A stretch of DNA of 64,000 nucleotides. Origin: Chelativorans alearensis. Its GTDB lineage: Bacteria > Pseudomonadota > Alphaproteobacteria > Rhizobiales > Rhizobiaceae. Location: positions 1 to 64,000 of the forward strand of contig NZ_WQNI01000002.1 of assembly GCF_010993735.1 (NCBI RefSeq). The letters are read 5' to 3'. Shown piece after piece: positions 20,629 to 30,265 of the stretch. The first letter of the stretch is position 1; each line of letters begins with the position of its first letter. Below the pieces are notes generated by a model, which was not told the DNA's origin, did not search any database, and saw only the letters and a program-made list of their open reading frames with translations. The position numbers and the translations under genes are program-made.

Positions 20629-20657
20629 TTGACAGCACCCGCCCCGAACCTCTTAAC
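20629..20657 (+). promoter_or_regulatory. Candidate promoter of the transglutaminase-like gene
   Basis: TTGACA at 20629-20634 with a 17-base spacer to CTTAAC at 20652-20657 gives a perfect -35 but weak -10. It lies about 35 bases before the preferred start codon at 20691, in an AT-rich gap. Confidence 0.35.
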
Positions 20658-20690
20658 TCTTCATTAAGAAATAACGGGGAGCTCCAAAAA

Positions 20691-21305
20691 ATGGCAGCGA
20701 GGCGGGCGGGTGTCAGCACCGCAATGGGAATTTGCATGGTTTTGAGCGGGCTTGGCACCGGCGCAGCGGCTGCCTCCGGCTCGATGGCGACGGGTGGGGC
20801 GACATCTCAACCCGTCGGGCATTACGAATTCTGCAAGAAGAGGCCGGGCGAATGTGCTATCCGGCTGCGTGACAACGGCCCGGTCCGCATGACCAGCGCG
20901 CTGCGACGAAAGATCGCAAGCGTCAACCTCGCGGTCAACAGATCCGTAAAGGCAATGAACGACCGCGACATCTACGGAAGGGAAGAGGTCTGGACCTATC
21001 CGAGCAAAGGCGTCGGCGACTGCGAAGACTACGTGCTGGAGAAGCGCCGGCAGCTACAGCGAGCGGGCATCCCCCTCTCCGACCTGCTGATCACCGTCGT
21101 GCGCAAGCGTGACGGCGAGGGCCACGCGGTGCTGACCGTGCGGACGGACCAGGGCGACTTCATTCTCGACAACCTCAAGGACGATGTGAAGTTGTGGAGC
21201 CATACCGGTTACCGGTATCTCAAGCGTCAGGCAAGTGACCACACCGGCCGCTGGGTGAGCCTGCGCTCGGGGAACAACCTGCTCGTCGGCGCCGTCCGCA
21301 AATAG
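20691..21305 (+). CDS. Transglutaminase-like cysteine peptidase (BTLCP/DUF920 type)
   Basis: This is a 204-residue protein with an N-terminal signal peptide (MAARRAGVSTAMGICMVLSGLGTGAAAAS). The bacterial transglutaminase-like cysteine protease fold follows: GVGDCEDYVLEKRRQL holds the catalytic cysteine, GHAVLTVRTDQGDFILDNL the histidine and aspartate. Relatives of this type, such as LapG, cleave adhesins in the periplasm, but solitary copies are common and have no known target. The ATG at 20691 follows GGGGAG; an in-frame ATG at 20613 would spoil the signal peptide. Confidence 0.88.
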   Translation: MAARRAGVSTAMGICMVLSGLGTGAAAASGSMATGGATSQPVGHYEFCKKRPGECAIRLRDNGPVRMTSALRRKIASVNLAVNRSVKAMNDRDIYGREEVWTYPSKGVGDCEDYVLEKRRQLQRAGIPLSDLLITVVRKRDGEGHAVLTVRTDQGDFILDNLKDDVKLWSHTGYRYLKRQASDHTGRWVSLRSGNNLLVGAVRK

Positions 21306-21395
21306 CTCCACGCGTCTTTTCGCAGAGCCCATTCTCCATTCGCACTCATGCGGCGTGGCGTTTTCCCGCCCGCCGTTCGGGTGACATAGACCAGT

Positions 21396-21487
21396 TGATC
21401 GAATCGATGAGCTGGCCTAACTCATTATTTTATCGCGATTCAATTCTGCGCGGGAAACCGGTTCCCACTTTTCCTGGAATCGCTCCA
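21396..21487 (-). repeat. Dispersed two-hairpin repeat, copy A
   Basis: Read on the minus strand this contains GATTCCAGGAAAAGTGGGAA, then CCGGTTTCCCG, and ends in CTCATCGATTCGATC. It is clearly related to copies at 25686-25788 and 47111-47202. It occupies the convergent gap between the transglutaminase-like gene and comM. It is the most diverged of the three copies. Confidence 0.8.
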
Positions 21488-21519
21488 ACCTGCCACTGAA
21501 GCGAATTATCGTGCCACCC

Positions 21520-23052
21520 TCACGCCGCCTGCGCCAGGCGCTCGCCGGCAACGCGGTAGGAGATGGCCTCGGCAAGGTGGATACGGCCGACCGTCGGTTG
21601 CCCGTCGAGATCGGCAAGCGTGCGTGCGACCTTGAGCACCCGGTGATAGGCGCGGGCCGACAGCCCCATCTTCTCGCTCGCATCCTGGAGCAGCGAGAGG
21701 CCTGCTGCATCGGGCGCTGCGATATCTTCGACAAGGGCGGGTGAGCAGCGCGCGTTTGTCGTCCATCCGGGCAGGCCGAGATTGGCGAAGCGCTCCCGCT
21801 GGATATCGCGGGCGCGGGCGACGCGTGCGGCGACGGTGGCGCTGTCCTCTGCCTTGCCAGGCTGGATGAGGTCGCCCGCCGAGACTGCCGGCACGTCGAT
21901 GCGTAGGTCGATGCGGTCGAGCAGTGGGCCGGATATGCGCGCCTGATATTCGACCTGGCAGCGCGGCCCGCGCGCGCACCGGTGCCCCGGTTCGCCCGCC
22001 ATGCCGCAGCGGCAAGGGTTCATTGCCGCAACGAGCTGGATCTGTGCCGGATAGCTCACCCGGTGGTTGGCCCGCGCGATGACGCATTCGCCGCTTTCCA
22101 GCGGCTGGCGCAGCGAGTTGAGCACCTGCGCCGTGAACTCTGGCAATTCATCGAGAAAGAGCACGCCGTGATGGGCCAGCGACACCTCGCCCGGCCGGGC
22201 ACGCAGACCGCCGCCGACCATCGCCGCCATGGATGCCGAATGGTGCGGCGCGCGAAAGGGACGCCGGTCGGACAGGCGCCCGTCGGCGAGCTCGCCGGCG
22301 ATCGAGGCGACCATGGAGACCTCCAGAAGCTCCTTCGGCGACAGCGGCGGCAGGATGGCGGGCAAACGCTGCGCCAGCATGGATTTTCCGGCACCAGGCG
22401 GGCCGACCATCAGGAGATTGTGGCCGCCGGCCGCCGCCACCTCCAGCGCCCGCTTGGCGCTCTCCTGGCCCTTGATGTCGGACAGGTCGGGCAACAAGCC
22501 GGGCGGCGGCCCCAGGGCCGGCTCCGGCCGGCTCATCACCTGCGTGCCGCGGAAATGGTTGGCCAGTGCGATCAGGCTGCGCGGCGCCAGAATGTCAACA
22601 TCCGTGCCGGCCCACGCGGCCTCCGGCCCGCAGTCATGCGGGCAGATAAGGCCCTTGCCCATGGCGTTGGCACCGATCGCCGCTGGCAGCACGCCGGCCA
22701 CCCGCGCCACCGTGCCGTCGAGCGCCAGTTCGCCGAGCACTACATAGTCGCTCAAAGCGTCCGCCGGCACGGCGCCGAGCGCGGCCATCAGGCCGAGGGC
22801 GATCGGCAAGTCGTAGTGGCTGCCTTCCTTGGGAAGATCGGCGGGCGCGAGATTGATCGTCACCCGCTTGGGCGGCATGGAGAGGCCCGAAGCATGGAGT
22901 GCGGCCTGCACCCGCTCGCGGCTCTCCGCCACGGCCTTGTCGCCCAGCCCGACGATCTGCATGCCCATCTTGCCGGGCGCGACCATCACCTGCACATCGA
23001 CGGGAACAGCGTCGATCCCCTCGAACGCAATCGTACGCACACGCGAAACCAT
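21520..23052 (-). CDS. comM: YifB/ComM-family Mg-chelatase-like AAA+ ATPase
   Basis: This is a 510-residue protein. The N-terminal lon-protease-like domain contains KRVTINLAPADLPKEGSHYDLPIAL. The AAA+ core has Walker A GPPGAGKS and Walker B GVLFLDELPEF. The C-terminal Mg-chelatase domain has NPCRCG and GPLLDRIDLRIDVP. ComM homologues act as branch-migration helicases in natural transformation. The start at 23052 was chosen since GGGGGAGG lies four bases upstream; a longer form from 23109 has no such signal. Confidence 0.93.
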   Translation of the reverse strand: MVSRVRTIAFEGIDAVPVDVQVMVAPGKMGMQIVGLGDKAVAESRERVQAALHASGLSMPPKRVTINLAPADLPKEGSHYDLPIALGLMAALGAVPADALSDYVVLGELALDGTVARVAGVLPAAIGANAMGKGLICPHDCGPEAAWAGTDVDILAPRSLIALANHFRGTQVMSRPEPALGPPPGLLPDLSDIKGQESAKRALEVAAAGGHNLLMVGPPGAGKSMLAQRLPAILPPLSPKELLEVSMVASIAGELADGRLSDRRPFRAPHHSASMAAMVGGGLRARPGEVSLAHHGVLFLDELPEFTAQVLNSLRQPLESGECVIARANHRVSYPAQIQLVAAMNPCRCGMAGEPGHRCARGPRCQVEYQARISGPLLDRIDLRIDVPAVSAGDLIQPGKAEDSATVAARVARARDIQRERFANLGLPGWTTNARCSPALVEDIAAPDAAGLSLLQDASEKMGLSARAYHRVLKVARTLADLDGQPTVGRIHLAEAISYRVAGERLAQAA

Positions 23053-23211
23053 GCAACCTCCCCCGCCCTCTGGCGCCCCTGTGCCCGGTGGAATGATCAG
23101 TTGCGTCACTCAAGCATGGATTGCATGCCGGATCAAGAACATTACGCGAACAAATAGACCGCCCTGGTTGCAAGGCAGGCGGCAGACGGTTGCAGCAGAG
23201 GAACGCCGGAC

Positions 23212-24150
23212 CTAGCGCCGTGCCTCTACCGCGTCCCAGAAAAGGGCTGCGATGTCGGCGCCGCCGAACTTCTTCACCTCGCGCACCCCGGTCGGCGAAG
23301 TGACGTTGATCTCGGTCAGGAGCCCGCCGATCACGTCGATACCCACCAGCACGAAGCCGCGCTCGCGCAGGGCGGGCCCGATGCGCGCGCAGATCTCACG
23401 CTCGCGCTCGGTGATCTCCGTTGGTTCGGCACGGCCGCCGACATGCATGTTGGAGCGCGAATCGTGCTCGGCCGGCACCCGGTTGATGGCGCCTACCGGC
23501 TCACCCTCGATCAGGATGATGCGCTTGTCGCCGCCGCGCACCTCCTTCAGATAGCGTTGCACGATGAACGGCTCGCGGAAGGTCTGGGTGAACAGCTCGA
23601 GTAGCGAAGCCAGATTGCGGTCGGCCTCCAGCAGATGGAAGATGCCGGCGCCGCCATTGCCGTAGAGCGGCTTGACGATGATGTCGCCGTGCTCGGCGCG
23701 GAAGGCGTCCACCTCCGCCGGATCACGGGTGATCAGTGTGTCCGGCATCAGGTCGGCGAATTCGGTGACGAAAATCTTCTCCGGGCTGTTGCGCACCCAG
23801 GCGGGATCGTTGACGACCAGTGTCTTCGGATGGATGCGCTCGAGGATATGCGTGGTAGTGATGTAGTGCATGTCGAAGGGCGGGTCCTGGCGCAGAAGCA
23901 CCACATCCATCTCGGCAAGGTCCGTCCGCAGCGGCTCGCCCAGGCTGAAATGGCTTCCCACCTCTTCGCGCACCATCATCGCTTCCATCGTGGCAAACAC
24001 CCTGTCGCCGAGCTGCGAAAGCTGGTCGGGCGTGTAATGCCAAAGCTTATGCCCGCGCCGCTGCGCCTCCAGCGCCAGGGCGAAGGTGGTGTCGCCGGCG
24101 ATCGAGACGGTGGAGATGTGATCCATCTGGAAGGCGACGCTGAGCGGCAT
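23212..24150 (-). CDS. gshB: Glutathione synthetase
   Basis: This is a 312-residue ATP-grasp enzyme joining gamma-glutamylcysteine and glycine. The N-terminal domain is [26 protein letters not shown]. The phrase [22 protein letters not shown] is typical of bacterial GshB. The ATP-grasp loops include [17 protein letters not shown], and the end is [21 protein letters not shown]. The start at 24150 follows a GGAG ten bases upstream; upstream in-frame sequence is not conserved in the family. Confidence 0.97.
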   Translation of the reverse strand: MPLSVAFQMDHISTVSIAGDTTFALALEAQRRGHKLWHYTPDQLSQLGDRVFATMEAMMVREEVGSHFSLGEPLRTDLAEMDVVLLRQDPPFDMHYITTTHILERIHPKTLVVNDPAWVRNSPEKIFVTEFADLMPDTLITRDPAEVDAFRAEHGDIIVKPLYGNGGAGIFHLLEADRNLASLLELFTQTFREPFIVQRYLKEVRGGDKRIILIEGEPVGAINRVPAEHDSRSNMHVGGRAEPTEITEREREICARIGPALRERGFVLVGIDVIGGLLTEINVTSPTGVREVKKFGGADIAALFWDAVEARR

Positions 24151-24338
24151 GGGCGGAATCTCCGTTTGGGGCTGCTGTGGCGGCAGATGACGGCGCGGGC
24201 AGCGCCCTGTCAAGCACTGCCTGCCGGCGTCGGCGGGTAGAGTCGGAAAGCCGAATTCCAAATTGTTATAGCATGATACGTTTCTTAAAGAATTTCACAT
24301 GCATGTTCCGTCAAAAGGCTCCGGAATAGGAAAAAAGC

Positions 24339-25688
24339 ATGCCGTCCGCCCTGTCTATCGGACAAGCAACCAGGGGACACGGAGAGGATCTCGTCCTCAC
24401 CGATCCGCTGACCGGGCTCGGCAACACGCACCGTTTCTACGACAAGGTGAATAGGCTCATTGCCGAGCGCGCAGATGATCCGGCGCCGTTTGCCGTCGGC
24501 GTGCTCGATCTCGACGGTTTCAAGCCGATCAACGATCTGTTCAGCCGCGCCGCCGGCGATGAGATCCTGCATCAGGTGGCCATGCGCCTGCGCGCGGCGA
24601 TGGACGAGCATTCCACCGTCACCCGCATCGGCGCCGACGAGTTCGCCTTCCTCTGCCCGATGGTCTTCAGCGAGGACGCGATTGCCGAGAAGGCGAGGAT
24701 GCTGATCGAGATACTGTCGGCGCCCTACGATGTCGGCCATCGTACAGCGCGCCTTTCGGCATCGGCAGGCTGTTCGCTCTTCTATTCGGAGGAGGACACG
24801 ACCGACCTTCTCCTTAGCAAGGCGGAGACGGCTCTTTACCAGGCGAAGCGCTCCGGCCGCGGCATCGTGGTGGTCTACACGCGCGAGATGGAAGAGGCGG
24901 CCAAGCGTCTCACGCGTATCGAGCAGGCCTTGCGGCGCGCGGTGGCGGCGGGAGAGGTGGAGCCGCACTTCCAGCCCATCATCGATCTCACCACCCGGCG
25001 GACCATCGGTTTCGAGACGCTGGCGCGCTGGACCGACCGGGATCTCGGCGTCGTCTCGCCGGCAACGTTTATCCCCATCGCCGAGGAGCGCGGCATCATC
25101 GGCCAGCTTTCGCAATTGGTGTTGCGCAAGGCGGTGGAGGCGGCGCGCGACTGGCCGGAAGACCTGTTCCTGTCCTTCAACCTATCGCCGTCGCAACTGG
25201 TCGATCACAACACCGGCCTGCATATCCTGGCGATCCTGGAGCGCACGGGCTTCAACCCCCGTCGCCTGGAGGTGGAGATCACCGAAACCGGCCTGATGAG
25301 CGATCCGGCGTCGGCCGAGAAGATCGTCAACGACTTGAGGCGCATGGGCATCCGCGTCTCGCTCGACGATTTCGGCACCGGCCAGTCAAGCCTCGGGCGG
25401 TTGCGCGACTTCCACTTCGACAAGCTGAAGATCGACCGCGCTTTCGTCTCTTCGATTCTTACCGACCGCCCGTCGGAGCACATCATCCGCGCCATCCTGG
25501 CCATGTGCGAGGGGCTCGGCATGGACGTGGTGGCGGAAGGCATCGAGGAGGAAGCGCAGGCGGAACGGCTGGTGGAATTCGGCTGCGCCGGCGGCCAGGG
25601 CTATCTCTTCGGCAAGCCCCGCGACGCGGACGAGACGCGGGCCCTCCTGCGCGGCACCGGCGAAAACCAACGCCGGGTCGCACGCTAA
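24339..25688 (+). CDS. GGDEF-EAL cyclic-di-GMP signalling protein
   Basis: This is a 449-residue protein without obvious membrane segments. Residues about 17-170 form a GGDEF domain whose signature reads GADEF, so cyclase activity is doubtful. Residues about 190-435 form an EAL domain whose signature is ETL. The metal and catalytic residues appear kept (FETLARW, FNLSPSQL, EITETGL, LDDFGTGQSSL, KIDRAF, EGIEEEAQAE, QGYLFGKP). A c-di-GMP phosphodiesterase is the likeliest activity. It stands alone, and its stop codon is the first base pair block of repeat copy B. Confidence 0.93.
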   Translation: MPSALSIGQATRGHGEDLVLTDPLTGLGNTHRFYDKVNRLIAERADDPAPFAVGVLDLDGFKPINDLFSRAAGDEILHQVAMRLRAAMDEHSTVTRIGADEFAFLCPMVFSEDAIAEKARMLIEILSAPYDVGHRTARLSASAGCSLFYSEEDTTDLLLSKAETALYQAKRSGRGIVVVYTREMEEAAKRLTRIEQALRRAVAAGEVEPHFQPIIDLTTRRTIGFETLARWTDRDLGVVSPATFIPIAEERGIIGQLSQLVLRKAVEAARDWPEDLFLSFNLSPSQLVDHNTGLHILAILERTGFNPRRLEVEITETGLMSDPASAEKIVNDLRRMGIRVSLDDFGTGQSSLGRLRDFHFDKLKIDRAFVSSILTDRPSEHIIRAILAMCEGLGMDVVAEGIEEEAQAERLVEFGCAGGQGYLFGKPRDADETRALLRGTGENQRRVAR

Positions 25689-25788
25689 AGCAATTCCAGG
25701 AAAGTGGGAACCGGTTTTCCGTCCGGAATTGCGACAAAACAACGAGCCAGATCACTTCATCGATTCCACGAAACGATGAAGTGATCTG
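25686..25788 (+). repeat. Dispersed two-hairpin repeat, copy B
   Basis: This copy has CAATTCCAGGAAAGTGGGAA, CCGGTTTTCCGTCCGGAATTG, then a perfect 15-bp stem at 25748-25762 and 25774-25788 with an 11-base loop. It fills the convergent gap between the GGDEF-EAL gene and pckA. There it could act as a bidirectional transcription stop, although no T run follows. It shares its module order with copies A (21396-21487) and C (47111-47202). Confidence 0.88.
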
Positions 25789-25805
25789 AAAATCCGCCGG
25801 CAGGC

Positions 25806-27416
25806 CTATTCGGCCGCCTGCCGGGCGAGCGGTGAGGCATTCAGCACATCCGCATCGACATGGGATTCGAATTTCTCGAAATTGTCGATGAACATGCCGA
25901 CCAGGCGCTCTGCCTGCAAGTCGTAGGCGGCCTTGTCGCTCCAGGTGGAGCGCGGGTCCAGGATGGCGCTGTCGACGCCGGGCACGGCCACCGGCACGGC
26001 GAAGCCGAAATTCGGATCAGTGCGGAATTCGGCCTTGCCGAGCGAGCCATCGAGTGCCGCGGCAAGCAGCGTCCGTGTGACCTGGATGGGCATGCGCTTG
26101 CCCGTGCCGTAGGCACCGCCCGTCCAGCCGGTATTCACCAGCCAGCAGTCGACGCCGTGGCCGGCGATCAGGTCGCGCAAGAGGTTGCCGTAGGCAGAAG
26201 GATGGCGCGGCATGAAAGGAGCGCCGAAGCAGGTGGAGAACGTAGCCTCCGGCTCCTTCACGCCTTTTTCCGTGCCCGCCACCTTGGCCGTGTAGCCGGA
26301 CAGGAAGTGATACATGGCCTGCGCCGGCGTCAGCCGCGCGATCGGCGGCATGATGCCAAAGGCATCTGCCGTCAGCATGATGACGTTCTTCGGCTGTCCG
26401 GCGCGCCCCGTGCCGCTCGCGTTGGGGATGAAGTGCAGTGGATAGGCGGCCCGCGCGTTCTCCGTCAGGCTGCCGTCGTCGAAATCCGGCACGCCGGCCT
26501 CGTCGAGCACGACGTTCTCAAGCACCGTACCGAAGCGCCTCGTGGTGGAAAAGATTTCCGGCTCGGCCTCCGCCGACAGACGGATGGTCTTGGCGTAGCA
26601 CCCGCCTTCGAAGTTGAAGATGCCCTCCTGGCCCCAACCGTGCTCGTCGTCGCCGATCAAGGTGCGCGCCGAATCGGCCGAAAGCGTCGTCTTGCCCGTG
26701 CCGGACAGGCCGAAGAACACGGCGACGTCGCCTTCCGGCCCCGTATTGGCCGAGCAATGCATTGGCATGACGCCGCGCGGCGGCAGGATGTGGTTGAGTG
26801 CGGTGAAGACCGACTTTTTCATCTCTCCGGCATACGAAGTACCGCCGATGAGCACGATCATGCGGCTCAGGTCCATGGCGATGACGGTCTCGCCACGGCA
26901 GCCGTGCCGGGCGGGATCGGCGCGGAAGGACGGAAGGTCGATCACCGTCATCCTCGGCACGAAGCGTGAGAGCGCATCGCGCGCAGGGCGGATGAGCAGG
27001 TTGCGGATGAACAGCGAATGCCAGGCATATTCGGTGACGACACGTGTCGGCAGCGCGTTCTCCGGATCCGCGCCGCCCACCAGGTCCTGCACGAAAAGGT
27101 CGCGGCCGTCCGCGTGGCGCCGGAAATCCTCGTAAAGCGTTTCGAACTGCTCACGCGAGATGGCGCCGTTGTTGTCCCACCACACGGCATCTTCCGTATC
27201 GGCGTCGCGGACTATGAACTTGTCCTTCGGCGAGCGGCCCGTGTGCTGGCCGGTCTCGGCCACGAGCGCGCCATGGGCTGAAAGTCTGGCTTCGCCGCGG
27301 CGGATCGCTTCCTCGCAGAGGCGTGCCTCGGTGAGGTTGTAGTAGACGGTGCCTGTCGTCTTCAGGCCGCTGGTTTCGATCCCGCTCAGGGGACCACGGT
27401 GACCGGTCTCGTGCAT
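25806..27416 (-). CDS. pckA: Phosphoenolpyruvate carboxykinase (ATP)
   Basis: This is a 536-residue ATP-dependent PEPCK, the first committed enzyme of gluconeogenesis, converting oxaloacetate to PEP. The kinase-1a P-loop is [12 protein letters not shown]. The kinase-2 region is [22 protein letters not shown] and [16 protein letters not shown] are family signatures. It is divergent from chvI, and the shared 348-base gap carries paired CG-centred palindromes that may be operators. Rhizobial pckA is known to be controlled by the LacI-type regulator PckR. Confidence 0.98.
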   Translation of the reverse strand: MHETGHRGPLSGIETSGLKTTGTVYYNLTEARLCEEAIRRGEARLSAHGALVAETGQHTGRSPKDKFIVRDADTEDAVWWDNNGAISREQFETLYEDFRRHADGRDLFVQDLVGGADPENALPTRVVTEYAWHSLFIRNLLIRPARDALSRFVPRMTVIDLPSFRADPARHGCRGETVIAMDLSRMIVLIGGTSYAGEMKKSVFTALNHILPPRGVMPMHCSANTGPEGDVAVFFGLSGTGKTTLSADSARTLIGDDEHGWGQEGIFNFEGGCYAKTIRLSAEAEPEIFSTTRRFGTVLENVVLDEAGVPDFDDGSLTENARAAYPLHFIPNASGTGRAGQPKNVIMLTADAFGIMPPIARLTPAQAMYHFLSGYTAKVAGTEKGVKEPEATFSTCFGAPFMPRHPSAYGNLLRDLIAGHGVDCWLVNTGWTGGAYGTGKRMPIQVTRTLLAAALDGSLGKAEFRTDPNFGFAVPVAVPGVDSAILDPRSTWSDKAAYDLQAERLVGMFIDNFEKFESHVDADVLNASPLARQAAE

Positions 27417-27530
27417 GTTTCGCTACCAAATCTGTTTTGATCGAAGGGCCGGCCAGCAAACCCGGGCGGAGAACCCTTGTCAGCAGCCATCGCACGTCAG
27501 AAACAGAAAAATACAGTAATTTCAAATCAT

Positions 27531-27570
27531 TAATCGATTTAAGGATTTTTAGAACGAGTTAAATCGGTTA
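27531..27570. promoter_or_regulatory. Paired CG-centred operator-like sites between pckA and chvI
   Basis: TAATCGATTTAA at 27531-27542 and TTAAATCGGTTA at 27559-27570 are near-perfect inverted copies (11 of 12 bases), with their CG centres exactly 30 bp apart, about three helical turns. CG-centred AT-rich palindromes are the usual LacI-family operator form. In rhizobia, PckR of that family regulates pckA, so a PckR site is an inference. The remaining gap from 27417 to 27764 shows no other gene. Confidence 0.45.
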
Positions 27571-27764
27571 TATGTTCCCCAAACTTCGGGAGAGCGCTCC
27601 TGGCTTTTGCCGAAGCCATGTGGCGGCGCCGCATGAAACCGTCGCATGCAGGCGCGTAAAGTGACTCCGCCCGGAGAATGTGCCACATTTTGTACCCAAT
27701 TTGTCCTGCAACTGCGCGCGGATGCAGCACGAAGGGACATTGCATGATGAGGGAGCCACTGGAT

Positions 27765-28466
27765 ATGGCAACAATCGCGCTCGTTGATGACGACCGCAAT
27801 ATTCTCACGTCCGTTTCGATTGCACTGGAATCGGAGGGTTATCGCGTCGAGACCTATACGGACGGTGCCTCGGCACTTGAAGGCCTGAGTGCGCGTCCGC
27901 CGTCGCTCGCCATCCTCGACATCAAGATGCCGCGCATGGACGGCATGGAGCTTCTGCGCCGCCTGCGCCAGAAGAGCGATGTGCCGGTAATCTTCCTGAC
28001 CTCGAAGGACGATGAGATCGACGAGCTGTTCGGCCTCAAGATGGGTGCCGACGATTTCGTGCGCAAACCGTTTTCGCAGCGGCTCCTGGTCGAGCGGGTG
28101 CGGGCGGTGCTGCGCCGGGCGAGCGCCCGCGAGGCCGCCGCCAAGGCGCCCGACAAGCAGAGCCGCTCGCTGGAGCGCGGCCATCTCATCATGGACCAGG
28201 AGCGCCACACCTGCACCTGGAAAGGCGAGCCGGTGACGCTGACGGTGACCGAGTTCCTCATCCTGCATTCGCTGGCGCAGCGCCCGGGTGTGGTGAAAAG
28301 TCGTGACGCGCTGATGGATTCGGCCTATGACGAGCAGGTCTATGTGGACGACCGCACCATCGACAGCCACATCAAGCGGCTGCGCAAGAAGTTCAAGTCG
28401 GTCGACGGCGAGTTTGACATGATCGAGACGCTCTACGGCGTCGGCTACCGCTTCCGCGAGGCGTGA
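27765..28466 (+). CDS. chvI: Response regulator ChvI
   Basis: This is a 233-residue OmpR/PhoB-type response regulator. The receiver domain begins [21 protein letters not shown], with phosphoacceptor aspartate in [13 protein letters not shown] and lysine in RKPFSQR. The winged-helix DNA-binding domain ends [12 protein letters not shown]. With ChvG it controls envelope, exopolysaccharide and acid-stress genes in rhizobia. I chose the ATG at 27765 because relatives begin at this point; an in-frame ATG at 27744 is possible. It is followed 17 bases later by chvG. Confidence 0.95.
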   Translation: MATIALVDDDRNILTSVSIALESEGYRVETYTDGASALEGLSARPPSLAILDIKMPRMDGMELLRRLRQKSDVPVIFLTSKDDEIDELFGLKMGADDFVRKPFSQRLLVERVRAVLRRASAREAAAKAPDKQSRSLERGHLIMDQERHTCTWKGEPVTLTVTEFLILHSLAQRPGVVKSRDALMDSAYDEQVYVDDRTIDSHIKRLRKKFKSVDGEFDMIETLYGVGYRFREA

Positions 28467-28483
28467 CGGGCGACGATTACTGA

Positions 28484-30262
28484 ATGGCCATTGAGGTAGG
28501 AAACAGGAGAACCAGCGCGACTCAGGGCAGGGTGGAGCGGGCAACGCCCTGGCTGTTGGGCCGGCTCGCAGTGCCGATCCGCCGCATGCTGGGCCACTAC
28601 ATGTTTTCCAGCCTCACGCGCCGTATCCTCATCCTCAATTTCGGTGCCATGACGGTGCTCGTCATCGGCATCCTGTACATCAACCAGTTCCGCGACGCGC
28701 TCATCGATGCTCAGATCGAGAGCCTCAGGACCCAGGGCGGCATCATCGCCGGCGCTATCGCCGCATCCGCTACGGTGGAGACGGATTCGATCCTGATCGA
28801 TCCGGAGAAGCTTCTGGAGCTTCAGGCGGGCGAAAGCATGTCGCCGCGGCCAGACCGCTTCGAGAGCCTGGATTTCCCGATCAACCCGGAACTCGTCGCG
28901 CCGCTTCTGCCGCGGCTGATTTCGCCCGAAAAGACCCGCGCCCGCATCTACGATCGCGACGCCAACCTGCTACTCGATTCGCGCCATCTTTATTCACGGG
29001 GCCAAATCCTGCGCTACGATCTGCCGGCGATGGATGAGGAGGAGGAAGGTTTCCTCGAATGGCTGCAGAAGCGTCTTACTGCGATCTTCCAGGGCGGCGA
29101 CCTTCCGCTCGACCGGGAGCAGCCGGGCGGCAGCGGCGTCGCCTACGAGGAGGTGATGGCTGCTTTGACGGGCGGAGAGCCGAAAGCGTTCGTGCGCCGT
29201 AGCGAGACGGGCGAGCGCGTCATTTCGGTTGCGGTGCCCATTCAGCGCTTCCGCGCCGTCGTCGGCGTCCTTCAGCTTTCGACCCAGGGCGATGTCGATC
29301 GTATCATCGCCGAGGAGCGGCTGTCGATCCTGCGGGTCTTCGGCGTCGCCGCCCTCGTGACGGCGGTGCTATCGCTGCTGTTGGCTTCCACCATCGCCAA
29401 CCCGCTGCGCCGCCTTTCCGCCGCCGCCATCCGCGTGCGCCGGGGTGTCCGGAACCGCGAGGAGATACCGGATTTCTCGCACCGCCAGGACGAGATCGGC
29501 AATCTTTCGGTGGCGCTGCGCGACATGACCAAGGCGCTCTACGCCCGCCTCGACGCCATCGAGAGCTTCGCCGCCGATGTGGCGCACGAACTCAAGAACC
29601 CCCTCACCTCGCTCGGCAGCGCCGTCGAGACGCTGCCGCTCGCCAAGGACCAGAACTCGCGCGACCGGCTGATGGAAATCATTCAGCACGACGTGCGCCG
29701 GCTCGACCGGCTGATCACCGATATCTCCGACGCCTCGCGGCTGGACGCGGAGATGGTGCGTGAAGACGCCGAGCCGGTCGATCTCGAGCGCTTCGTCGGT
29801 GACCTCGTCGCCGGCATCCGCGATGCCGGTAGCCGGCGGAAGCCTGTTGATCTTCAGTTCAAGGTCGAAGGTAAACCGGGGCAGGGCTTCGTCGTGCCGG
29901 GCCATGACCTGCGCCTCGGCCAGGTCATCACCAACCTGATCGAGAACGCGCGCTCATTCGTGCCCGAGGATGAGGGGCGCATCACGCTTTCGCTGTCGCG
30001 CACCGCCCGGCGCATTGTGCTGACCGTGGATGACAACGGCCCTGGCATCCGTGCCGACGACATCGAGCGCATCTTCGACCGCTTCTATACGGACCGGCCC
30101 TCGGGCGAGGCCTTCGGACAGAACTCCGGTCTCGGCCTGTCCATCAGCCGCCAGATCGTCGAAGCGCACGGCGGCACGCTGACCGCCGAGAACATCCCCG
30201 GCACCAAGCCCGGCGAGATACGCGGCGCGCGCTTCGTCATCACGCTACCCGCCGAGAGCTGA
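28484..30262 (+). CDS. chvG: Sensor histidine kinase ChvG
   Basis: This is a 592-residue membrane histidine kinase. A first transmembrane helix lies near residues 50-68 (ILILNFGAMTVLVIGILYI), followed by a large periplasmic domain. A second helix lies near 285-305, then a HAMP linker. The H-box FAADVAHELKNPLTSLGS and the HATPase core (NLIENARSF, DNGPGI, GLGLSISRQIVEAHGG) complete it. It is the partner of ChvI. In rhizobia its periplasmic domain responds to acid through ExoR, which is not in this window. Operon order is chvI-chvG-hprK. Confidence 0.95.
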   Translation: MAIEVGNRRTSATQGRVERATPWLLGRLAVPIRRMLGHYMFSSLTRRILILNFGAMTVLVIGILYINQFRDALIDAQIESLRTQGGIIAGAIAASATVETDSILIDPEKLLELQAGESMSPRPDRFESLDFPINPELVAPLLPRLISPEKTRARIYDRDANLLLDSRHLYSRGQILRYDLPAMDEEEEGFLEWLQKRLTAIFQGGDLPLDREQPGGSGVAYEEVMAALTGGEPKAFVRRSETGERVISVAVPIQRFRAVVGVLQLSTQGDVDRIIAEERLSILRVFGVAALVTAVLSLLLASTIANPLRRLSAAAIRVRRGVRNREEIPDFSHRQDEIGNLSVALRDMTKALYARLDAIESFAADVAHELKNPLTSLGSAVETLPLAKDQNSRDRLMEIIQHDVRRLDRLITDISDASRLDAEMVREDAEPVDLERFVGDLVAGIRDAGSRRKPVDLQFKVEGKPGQGFVVPGHDLRLGQVITNLIENARSFVPEDEGRITLSLSRTARRIVLTVDDNGPGIRADDIERIFDRFYTDRPSGEAFGQNSGLGLSISRQIVEAHGGTLTAENIPGTKPGEIRGARFVITLPAES

Positions 30263-30265
30263 ACG

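Noticed and set aside
20611-20630. TTGACC closely followed by TATAAT as a promoter
   Set aside because: The two hexamers are only about four bases apart, far too close; the TTGACA at 20629 is a better candidate.
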